From: Rhizaria sp. SCN 62-66
Taxonomy: Eukaryota; Rhizaria, unplaced
DNA length: 25,211 bases
Direction of reading: 5' to 3'
Assembly: GCA_001724265.1 (NCBI GenBank)
Contig: MEDY01000423.1
Coordinates: 1-25,211 of the forward strand
A program made the translations under genes and the position numbers. Below, piece after piece: positions 8,207-20,200 of this stretch; position 1 is the first letter of the stretch; each line of letters begins with the position of its first letter. Under the pieces are notes generated by a model. That model saw only the letters and a list, made by a program, of their open reading frames with translations, had not been told where the DNA came from and did no database searches.

Positions 8207-11200
8207 TGTTACCTGGGATGGTAGCAATGGTAACTCCTTCTACATTCAGGCTTCGTTCGCCACCTCAACAGCTGGCCGAAACCATGCTACCAACGTCTTC
8301 GACAAGTGCATGGTGTGCAATGCGGACGGCACTGCACAGATTGCCATGAATACGGTTGTTGGTCAACCCGGATGTTCATGCGTTGACTATCGCACGAACG
8401 TCTACTATGGCTTCTTGGACCCTTCGATGTGTGCAAGTGCTCTTGATAAGATCAGCAACCTCTCATGTGCTTTAAACATGTGCGCAGCCCAAGTTCCATC
8501 CCCGATTGACTCGGATCCTAAATCATGCACAAACACTTCGTCGCCGACCTACGACTACGACGCTGACACGACTTGGTCCACATGTACCAGTTCGGGCACC
8601 TGTGGTCTCGACGGTGTGCGCACTCGCCAGCGCTACTGCTACAAGTCTGGAACAATCACCGCAAACGCTGTCTTCAACACGAGCGTTGCGACCACATGTA
8701 CCGATGGGCAACCTGAGGAGTCGATGACGTGCGTGTCTGGCACCGCGTCGAGCTGTCCCGCGACCTACATGTGCTACAACAACGCCGACGCCTCTAAGGC
8801 GCCCGTGGCCTGCGCCTCGGCGTGCAACTGCGAGACGGGCGTCGCCGAGCACCTAGGCCAGACCGTGGGCTGCTTTGTCAACGGCGTTTATGCGGGCGCC
8901 ACGTGTCCGTACCCGGCGAATAACACGCGCCCCGCGATCGCCAACCTGACGTGCTCGGCCAATAGTTGTCCGTACCGCTGTGGCTCCACTGCCGGCTCGC
9001 TCGACTACGTCTGCTCCAACTCTCTGTCCACCGCGGCGTACACGACCTGCAGCACCACCTGCGGCATCAATGGCTCGCGCCAGACGTACCGCACGTGTAC
9101 CAACGCGTTCGGCCAGGCGGCGGGCAGTAACGCTCCGTGCACTAATACGGCAGTGTTGCCGACCTCGCTCACGCAGACATGCGCCGATTTCTCCGCATCC
9201 ACATGTTTTATGGCCTGGCGCTGCGATGTCAGCGGCGTCTTCCAGGTCTGTACTGGGCTCGACGCGTGCGCCGCTACGAGCACTTATTGCGGCACGCCAG
9301 CGCGACCCACTTTCAACGCACTATGCCGGCTCGACAACAACGGCGTCGTCAGCACGATCGCCAACACGTACTGCACGTCTGTCGTTGGCAGTGCACCTGC
9401 GCCTGCTGGTGGCAACTGTCCCGATGGCACATTCTGCTCGTTTTCCTGCCGCACATCGACTAATCCGACGCTCACCGATTGCTCGGACGCGATGTGGTCC
9501 ACGACTTGGCCCGCTACGTGCTCCAGCGAGGCCGGCTGCGGCAGCGGCACGCGCACGCGCGAGGTCCGTTGTATCTCTGGCAGTAATAACTACGCCTCTA
9601 ACGACGTGCGCTGCAGCTCGCGGACGCAACCTATGACAACCCAGGTTTGCTACGGCTCCGGTTGCGCCGTCCAGTGCTTCAACCCGCTGGTGTACGATGA
9701 GTCCACGGTCGCTGTGGCCAACACAATGGCCTGCAGCAACAGCACCAGTGCGGGCCACTACGGTTGCCCCACCACTTGCGGCTACGGCACTTTTGTGACA
9801 GACGCCGTATGCATCGGCCGCGACATTTCTTCGAACCCGGTCGTGCTGCCACTGAACGACCAGCAGTGTATCAACTCGCGCGCGCCCTACGACGCGCTGG
9901 CCCCCGTGCCCTCGCAGTGCATGGACACATCCACGTGCGTACCTGGTGGCGAGGACGCTCCTCACTGGCGCTGTCTCGACGGCACCACACCCTACTGTCC
10001 CAATGGTGCCTCGTGGTGCCTGTGCGAGAGCCAGTGCACGGAGCTTCTGTGCGGTGATGGTACCATGCAGCTGCGCGGCGACCTTGTCTGCATTCTTGGC
10101 GGCCAAGTGCAAACCAACCAAACCATCTGCACAAGCTATTTGGGCGCCTTCAACTACGCCGCCCTGCACATTGGGGAGGCCTGTCGCGCGAATCACTGCG
10201 ACTGGAACTGTGTGCGCGACGCAGCGGGCTTTCCCAAGCCCACGGATGTGTCAAATACTAAGTACCCTGCCGTTAATGCCGTTGACGTTCTTGTCTGTGA
10301 GGACGACACAAACTGCTTTTCGTGCACGTCCGGTTGTGGCACTGGTAATCAGTCGCGGACGTGTAACTGCGTGCTGCGCAACGGCAACCCCATTGATGAC
10401 TCGTATTGCGCAGAAAACCCGCAAACACGGCCTCCCGCCACTGGCGGTTCTTGCGAGCTCTACGTCAATAACGCCACGACGTGTCCCCTCGACTGGCGCT
10501 GCAGTCTGCCCGCCACGCCGTCGACGCTGCTGCCCTGCGATCAGGTCTGCAGTACCACCTGCGGCACCGGCAACCGCGGCAACGCGCCGACTTGCGTGGT
10601 ATCGTTCTCCAACGGCACCGTCGTGACGCTAGGAGCCGAGTACTGCACTGAGTACTTTGCCGCGCCCGATGTCTCTGAGGGCACGTGCTCGCGCACGTCG
10701 TGTCCATACCTGTGTCGCGCCGGCGAAGGCAGCCCCACGACGGCTTGCCCTACCGTCGCGCCCACGTTCGACGAGTCGCAGCCGTGGACCGCGGTCGCGC
10801 CATGGCGCTGCAATGAGGACTGCGGCACTGGCACGCTGAGCACGGAGGTCGTCTGCAATGCGCCCGCACCGACGGGTCTGACGACGGACTTTACGTGGTG
10901 CCTCACCAACGCCGCGCCCGTGCCGCCTACACGCACGTGCACCGATTACGTGGATAACAACGGCGACTGTGATGTCATGTGGCGCTGCAACGGCAATCAG
11001 TGCACTCGCACGTGCTCGATGACGTGCGGGCCCGGTGAGTGGCAGCTCACTGAGTCGCCCGAGTCGTGTTACGTGTCGAGCGCCGGTGGTGCGTGGACCT
11101 CGATCCACAGCGGCTACTGCAACGTCGCCTGGAAGGACACCGAGCTGCCCGCAGGGCTCAACACCGAGTGCCGCGGCAATGCCTGCACGATCGGCTGTGG

Positions 11201-14200
11201 CGTACCCACGGCCGTCGAGGCCGACGTGTCGATCGCCGTGCTGAGCAGCTGCGACGCCATGGGTTCGATCGGTGACTGGACACTGTGCTCCGCGACGTGC
11301 GGTGACGGCTCGCTGCTCACGCGCAGCGCGTGCGTCAACTCGCTCGATGTGACCGGCCGCGTTGTCTACGACAGCTCCTACTGCGTCGACAGCACCAGCC
11401 CCAACCCGGGTTACACCGTGGTCAATGTCACTGACGACCGCCTTAACACCTCGGTGGCTTGCCGTGACTTCTCTGCCGCGGCGCAGGGCGACCCAACATG
11501 TCGTTATGCGTTTGCATGTCGCAACACTGCGGGCGACTTTGTGCCGTGCACGGATGTCTGCTCCGTCGAGTGCGGTAATGGCGTCAACGTGCTGCCCGGT
11601 GCAGGCACGCCCGTGTGTGTAACGTGCGCCGCAACTGATGGTGTGTGCAGCTATGAGACGATGCAAGCCGCCGACATTGTGGCCAACAGCTATTGCACGG
11701 GTACCGGACTTCAGACGCCCGTCGCCAACGGCACTGCGTGCATTGGCGGTGGCTGCGGCTACCTGTGTCAGAACCCGACGACGCCTAGTGCAGTGTTGCG
11801 CGACTGTATGGACTCCAACCTGCCGCTTGATTACTACAAGCCGTGCTCCAACTCATGTGGTGACGGAACGCGCGTCATTCAGCCCGTGTGCGTGATTGAC
11901 AACTCGAACCCGTCGGCGCCTGTCATCGACTCCGCGCAGTACAACCCACACTGTGCACACGCGACGCTGCCCTCGCGCCCACAGATCCCTTGCACTGAGT
12001 TCATTCAGAACGCTGCGACCTGTAACATTACGTACCGTTGCTACTCCGTCACAGGCGGCTGGGACGCGGATTGCCTTCAGGAATGTGGGCTCTCCTGTGG
12101 TGCAAGCGCGATGCAGTTCCGCTCCGGTCGCATGCCCTACTGCAGCGCTGACAAGGGTAGCGGTGTTGTGGTGCAGATCCCTTCGGACTCGGTCTGCACA
12201 GGACTGTCGCTCGTGCAGCCGACCACAGGCACCTACTGCGTCGGCGGCCAGTGCGCGTGGAAGTGCTCCGACTCGACCACTGGCGCCGTGCTGGGCGACT
12301 GCGCTTCGACGCAGCCCACAGCGCCCCACTGGTCGCGCTGCTCCAACCAGTGTGGCAATGGCTTGCTCGAGACCTACGTCGTCTGCGTTGATACGGCTGC
12401 GAACACGGTGTACGTTGAAGGCTCTGACGAGGCGTCTGTGCATTGCCTTAGTGCGGCACCGTCAGTGCCTGATGTTGCCTGCGAAGTCTACGCGCCCAAT
12501 GTTCTCACGGGCAACGACTTCTGCGGCGTTGAATGGGAGTGTGACCTCGGCGGTGGTGAAGACCTCGTGCCCTGCGACCCCGTCTGCTCGCAGTCCTGCG
12601 GTGTGGGCACCACCGTGCTCAGTGGCACGCCTGTGTGTCGCATCACCGTCGGCACAGCCGCGGAGATCTCGCGTGACGACGACGCATGCGCCCTCGTGAC
12701 GCGGCCCTCCGCCAACGCGGCGCCGTGTAACGACGGTCTCTGTCCCTGGAAGTGCCGCGTCAACGCTACCGCTGCCATGAGCGACTGCGAGGCTGACGAG
12801 GATGCTCCCATTTGGTCCGGCTGCTCCAACAATTGTGGTGAAGGTACTCTGGTTACGGACCGTGTCTGTCTCAACAACAACACCAACGCCGTCGAGGACT
12901 CTTCTTACTGCGCCAACACGCCGGTGCCGTCGTACTCGGTGCCATGCTCCGAGTACGCGGTGGGCACGTGCCAAATCTCGTGGCGCTGTGAGCAGTCCGA
13001 TGGGTCGTTCCTGCCCTGCGAGCGTGAATGCAGCAAGGAGTGTGGTGACAGCGTGCAGCGCAACAACGGCGCGCCCCAGTGCCACACGTACAACACACTG
13101 ACTTCAACCTACACTTCTGTCGACTTCCAGCTTTGCAAGGATATTATTCCGACCGCGCAGTGGCCTGTGCTCGACGGCGACGCGCCTGTGGCCTGCAAGG
13201 GCGAGCTGTGTCCCTATATGTGCCGCCACAGCGACTACCCGATGTTTAACATTTACGACCTCGTCGACTGTGCCACCGTCGCCGACGACGCCGCGGGCGC
13301 GCCTTACTGGTCTGATTGCTCTGTGGCGTGCTACTGGACGGGAACCAAGAGCAAGGACGTCGTGTGCGTCAACAGCGACACGGTGCCCTGGACCGTGCAC
13401 GAGCTGGCCGACAACGCGCATTGCGCGCGCTCCGGCGATGCGCCCACGCAAACGGTCAACTGCTTCAGCTACGACGGCACCAATTGCGCCGTGCAGTGGG
13501 GCTGCGAAGTCTCTGGCGCGCACGAGACGTGCACGCGCAGCTGCAACAAAGCTTGTGGCGACGGATACTTCGAGCTCAACGGCCCCGTCAAATGCTTCAT
13601 CTCCGACAACGGCGGCGCGCTGGTCAGGGTCCCCGACGCCTACAACACCACGTGCGCTGGCATCGCCGCCCCAGCTGGTATTCCTGCCAACGGACCCAGC
13701 GCCGTCTGCGACGGCGGCTACTGCAACCACCGCTGCCACATCGACCCTGTGAACCACTCTGTGCCGCCGTTTGCGCAGACTGGCGACTGCCAGAGCGAAT
13801 CACAGTGGGGCAACTGCGACGCTGTGTGCGGCGCTGGTGTCAAGCACACCGTGTCCAAGTGTTATGAGGGTTCGACGCTTCGTGACGACACGTACTGTCG
13901 CAACACCGTGCTCACGCTGCCCACGCCCTTTATTTGCGAAGATTTTACCACGTGTGCTGAATGGCTCTGCGGTGGCGTGGCCTGCGCTGCCGTGTGCGCC
14001 GGTGACTGTGGGCTGCGTACCACGGTCTACAACGCCGCCCCCGAGTGCTTCGTTAGCGGCGTAAAAACAACGAACACGACCATCTGCTCCACGTACGCCG
14101 CACCACTGCCGGCAATCGGCAGCAGCTGCAACATGAAGAAGTGCCCCTGGTACTGCCGCAAGGACGTGACGTCGACGCCCGGGCTCTGTGACAGCGCCAA

Positions 14201-17200
14201 GGAAGTAACCAACGTCTGGGGCACCTGTAGCAACTCCTGCGGCGTTGGTACGCTTCAGACCAACTATGTTTGCTATAACTCCTACGTCGGCTCCGCTGCT
14301 GTGGACGCGTCTTACTGCGACAACACGCCGCAGTCTGACTACCCCATCGCCCAGCATGGGTGCGCGCAGTACAGCTGTGCTGTCGCGTGGAAGTGCCGCG
14401 ACTCCTGGGACACGGCTGCGTCGGCCTACAACACGTACTCTGACTGCACTCCGCAGTGCAACACGACCTGCGGTACGAGCCACCAGGTGTACCAGGGCCC
14501 CACGCTCTGCATCGTTGGCGGCTCCATCTCCTCCAACGTCACTGTGTGCGAGGAGAGCGCCGCCGCGCTGCCGGCGCTCGCGTCGGTGTGCACGGGCCGC
14601 AACTGCCCCTGGGGCTGCCAGTCCTTCGACGTGCCCGCCTCGACCATGACGTGTGGCTCAGGAATGCCCGACAAGTTCTACGGCACCTGCAGCAACTCGT
14701 GCGGCTCGGGCCAACGCGCGGCCAACGTCATCTGCCTTGTGCCTGAGGGCGATGCGGATCCGGCGAACGCGGCGCACTGCGCCGACGTGGCCAAGCCCTC
14801 GCCGTCCTCAATCGCGTGCACCAACTACGTCCACAACGCAGGCACGTGCCCGCTCGCCTGGTTCTGCTACACATCTGGCGGCACGTACGAGTCCTGTTCG
14901 CAAGTGTGTACAGAGACCTGCGGTGACGGCTACTATCTGCTCAATGGTCTGCCGCGCTGCACGGTGCGCGTCGGCGGCTCCGAGCAACCGTTGACGGACC
15001 TCACTGTGCAGTCTGCGTCTTACAGCGCCTTCTGTGGCGCGCAGGGCTCCCAGGTCCCGCCATCAGGCACAAGCGAGATCTGCAAGGGCCTCAATTGTCC
15101 TTTTGCCTGCAAGTCCAACTCGTCAATGACGCTTTACGACTGCACCAACGACTCTTCGCACAACAAGTGGTACGGCTGCTCTAACGGCTGCGGTGTGGGC
15201 ACGCAGATCACAAGCATCGGCTGCCACAACACCAAGTCTTCTGTGTGGACCGCGCTCGGCGACCTTGAGGCCGGCACGGACTACTGTGCCAACTCAGCCG
15301 CCGTGACGCCCGTGGGTCCCGCATGCGAAAACTACGGCTCCAAGTGCGCTGAGTGGCAGTGCGAGTACTACCCTGACGCGACGCCCGAGAACCCCACTGC
15401 GGGCGCCATGGCGACGCGCGAGTGTGCGCTCGTGTGCTCGGTCGACTGCTCCGTCGGCGAAGACGTGCTCAACGGCGACCCGCACTGCTACGTGTCGGGT
15501 GTGCGTCAGGCCACCAACACCATTTGCCTCAACTCGGCTGATGTCACGCCGCTGCCGACTACCGGCGGTGAGTGTTGGGGTAAGAAGTGTCCTTTTAAGT
15601 GCCGTCCTGTTGGATCAAGTCAGCTCTTTGAGTGCGACGACGAAGACAACATTTTCGGCGGTGGCTGTGACAATGGATGCGGTGCAGGAAACAAGACTTC
15701 TGAGATTGTCTGCTTTGACAGCGTCGTTCAGGATCTGAACTCCACGCTCTGCTCGGAGACGCCCGCCGTCGTGCTGCCTGTCGTGCCCTGCGTGTCATAC
15801 TCCGGCACCGACTGCTCGCGCTCCTGGAGCTGTCTCGTCGGCGGCAACATCGTGCCCTGCACGTCGACGTGTGACAGCACGTGCGGTGCGGGCACTTACT
15901 TTTACAACGGCGTCCCCGTGTGCCTCGTCAACGATGTCGAGTGGGATGGCACGGGCTCCAACCCCTGTAACATCGCGCCCGCGCCGACGCTGGATCATCT
16001 CCCCACGGGCGCGTGTGTCGGTGAGGCGTGCCCGTACGTCTGTGAGAACCCGAACGTGAACTCAACTGTTATTGATGTGTGCTCTAATGAAGACGTCTTC
16101 GATGGATGCTCTGCCTCTTGTGGTCCTGGCACGAAACTCACCAACATTGTTTGTGCGGAGCCCGCAGGGAGTGGCGGCTTCACCCCAGTGGATTCCACAT
16201 ACTGTCGCTTGTCGACCATGCCGACACTGTCGCCACCGAGCTGCAATGGGACCACGGGATGTGGTAATGTGAGCTGGATGTGTCGTAACTCGCTGAACAA
16301 CGTCGTCGCGTGCGTGAAGAGTTGTAGTGTAACATGCGGTCTTGGCACTTTCGTTCGTAACGGTGACGTCGGCTGCTACCAGAACACCGAGTCTGGTTAC
16401 GTTGAGGTTGCCTCAGCGAGTTGCTCGTCAATCGCGATGCCCGAAAGTGTTGGTGAAGAGTGCGTCGGCGACCGCTGCCCGTATCTTTGCCGCCCCGGCG
16501 GCTCCACTGACGTGCCGCAGACCTGCAACAGTGCGCCTGCCAACTCGCCCGCGACGTGGTCTTCGTGCTCAACTTCGTGCGGCGAAGGCACCCGCACTTC
16601 TCAGGTTGTGTGCTACAATGCCGCGATGTACCCGACCAACACATCTGATATTTTCTGTGCTGCGACCGACAAGCCGCAGCTGATCCCTGCTTACGACGCC
16701 GCCACCAGCACGTACTCTGTCGCGTGCTCGAAGTACGACCCCGCACAGGGCTGCTCCGTCATCTGGCAATGTCTGCTCTCCGGTGGGACGTACGCCGACT
16801 GCACGGCCGCGTGTGGGGCGACGTGTGGTTCATCGACTGTGGTGACAAACGGCACGCCAACCTGTCTTGTTAACAACGTTGTGACCAACTCGAGCGTGTG
16901 CCAGAACTACTTGACTGGCCCCGCGATGCCTGCCTATGGTCAAGCATGTAACATGAAGCAGTGTGACTACGCTTGCCGCAGCACTGTTACGAATGCACCC
17001 TACGTGAGCTGCGACGACACTTCCATTTGGTCAACATGCAGTACCAACTGCGGCAACGGCACTGAGACACGTCGCGTCTACTGCTACGTCTCATCTACAA
17101 ACAGCTACCAGACCAGCCTCGATAACTGCGTCAACAATGGCTTCCCGCAACCTTCAACGACACGCTCCTGTGAGAAGTACGTATACAATGTCAACACGTG

Positions 17201-20200
17201 TAACATCCACTGGCGCTGCAAGCAGAACGGCGCCAACACGTGGGGCACCTGCGAGGCCCGTTGCCAAACCTCCTGTGGTGCTAGCACCACCGCACTCTAC
17301 TACTCTGGTGATACGCTGCCGACGGACCAACCGCCAGCCTGCTACGTTGGCAGCACGCTCGTCCCTGACACCGTGTGCCTCGCCAACGCTGCGTCACAGG
17401 TGCCGACTTACGGCGAAGTCTGTGACTTGAAAAAGTGCCCGTGGCGCTGCGCTGTGCCTGGCGCCCCGGCGACGACGAACCAGGCGTGCTCGACGCTCGA
17501 CACGGCCCCGATTTGGTCATCGTGCTCTGAGACATGTGGCTTCGGTACGCGCACGACGCAACTCCACTGCACGGCGTTGAACGGCAACGTGATTGCGGAT
17601 CAGAGCGCCTGCGCCAACTCGGTGCGGCCCACTGAGACGATTCCCTGCTCAGAAACGAGTCTATGCCCGCAGTGGTTGTGTGATGGTCAGCCGTGCGAGC
17701 AAACTTGTAGCTCCTGTGGTGTTGGTACTATGATTTATACGAACGGTGTCTTGGGCTGCTACTACAACGGGACCAAGCAAGCGTCAGAGACGTACTGTAC
17801 GTCGCGTGGCGTGACCAAGCCCGCCACCAACGTCGAGTGCTCCCCGCGCAACTGCCCGTACATGTGCTATGACAACAATAGCACGCTTTCGCTGCTGCAC
17901 GACTGCGCTAACACCACTGCGCCCATCTGGGGCGCGTGCTCCGGCGTCCCTGGCGGCTACTCCTGTGGTGTTGGTCGTCAGAATGTCACGCGCACCTGCT
18001 CTAATGGGCTCGGTGCGCCTGTGGCGCCTACATGGTGCGAGAACGCCGCTGTGGTCCCGCCGCTTGATCGCGCTTGTGTCGCCACAGACAACTGCGGCGC
18101 GTGGTCGTGTGGCACTAGTACTTCCGCCGTGGTCCCCTGTCAAACCACATGTGAGACGCAGTGCGGTTACGGGCAGACTGTCTACACTACGGCTCAGCAA
18201 CCGCGATGCCTCTATAAGGGCGCCTTCCAGACTGGTGGCAACATCGACAAGTATTGCCCCACGGGCTTCCCCGCGCTTACGGCATGCAGTGATGTCTCTG
18301 GCTGCGCCTGGGGCTGCCGCAACTCGACCGGTGGCACTGTCGCGACGCTCGTTGCCTGCACGGACGATGGTTCTGGCTCTGGTTGGAGTGTCTGCGACAA
18401 CGCCAACAAGTGCGGTGATGGTCAGACGACCACTGTGCCGACATGCTTTGACTCCGTGCGCAACGTCATCGTGGCGAATCAGACGCTCTGTAGCACTATC
18501 CCGGGCCACGGCGTGAGCTCTTCCACACGCACGTGCTCGATTACCACTGGTTGCGGCTCCTGGCTCTGCTACGACGGCTTCGTGAACAAGCCCACGTCAT
18601 GTGTGCGCACCTGTCCTTCGGGCTGTGGCGCCTCCACTGATTATCTCGAGAGCTCCATTGGCTGCTTTACGTTTGACTCTTTGGGCGCCCCCACGCTGCG
18701 CACCGGTTCCGATAAAGACATCTTCTGCGCGGACGGCGTTGCGCAGACGCCGATCCCTGTCCCGGAGCCCTGCACGGCGACTGACAAGTGCACGTGGAAG
18801 TGCGGGCTCGCCTCTGGCAGCTCCTCAGCCACCGTTGGTTTGTGCCAGCCGCTCGACTACTGGCCCTCGTGCCCGACTGCCTGTGGCGTTGCTGAAGTCG
18901 AACGCACCGTAGTCTGCACCAACACTGCCAACACGACTGCCGTCACCCCCGTTGCTGACTCGTTATGCGCGAGCGCGGGCACGAAACCGGTCAACAAGAC
19001 CGAGTGCGAGGTCTTCTCCGGCTGCACATTTAGCTGGAAGTGTGCCTCTTTGTCGGACCCCACCAACTTTAACACTTGCGACGCGAACGGCGCCGACTTC
19101 TCCTCGTGCAGTACCACCTGTGGCACTGGTACCAAGACGCGCGTCGTCAAGTGTTTCGACCACTTGAATCAGCAGCGCGCCGAGACGCTGTGCACCACCG
19201 CCAAGCCTGCTGTCTCTGCGTCCTGTGATGACATGTCGAGCTGCTCTTACGAGTGGGCTTGTTACTCGAACTCCGTCGCCGTGCGCGATGTCTGTGCGAG
19301 TACTGGAACCTGGGGCGTTTGTAGTGCTTCGTGTGGTGTCGGAACGCAGTCTCGCTCCGCCGTCTGCGTCTCGAATGGTGGCGCTATTCAGAGCAATCTC
19401 ACTTTGTGTGCATCTGCAGGTGTGGCCCCCGTGGTTTCCCGCGAGTGCTCCAGTGGCACGTCGTGTCTCTACACCTATTCGGCCTGGTCCGCCTGCTCGC
19501 ACACTTGTCTGACTGCGGCGGACACGCTGGCCGGTGTGGTGTCACGTAAGACGCGCACTGCCACGTGCACTACGTCGACGGGTGCTGTCACTGTTGACTA
19601 CTCTCTTTGTGCATCGAAGCCCGCGCCGACGCTGAATGGAACGTGCAGTGTGCCTGCGTGCGGCGCAGTGTCGCCGCCCGAATGGGTCGCCACCGGTTGG
19701 TCTTCGACGTGCTACGGCCGCTGTGGCGCCAACGCTGAGGTGCGCAAGGTCTCGTGCAAGACGACTGACACGCAGCCCGCAGTTACGGTCGACGACTCTC
19801 TTTGCTCGGCCGCGACGCGTCCCGCCAATACGCGTGCTTGCAGCACCGTGACGGTGCAGGAGAACCCCTGCTCGCAGTCCTCAATCTCCAGCTTCACGTC
19901 GGGCTCGTGTGTGCTCGAGACTCTCGTGGCCGAGAACACGACCTACACGGGCACCCAAGTTGGATTCTGCGTGTGTGCGAATGGCTTTGTGGGCACCTAC
20001 TGCTCCTCGCGGCCGCGTATCACTAATGTGCGCTTGACGGACCTCGGGACCGCGCCTATTGTCGTTCAGGGCACCACGCGCAGCGTCGCCTGGGAGTATA
20101 TTGGCGCAGACACGCTTGGCGCCACCATTGTGCTCTACAAGTCGGGCAGTGACTTTGGCACGCCCGTCGGCACCGTGACTCATGCCAGCGCCAACGCATT

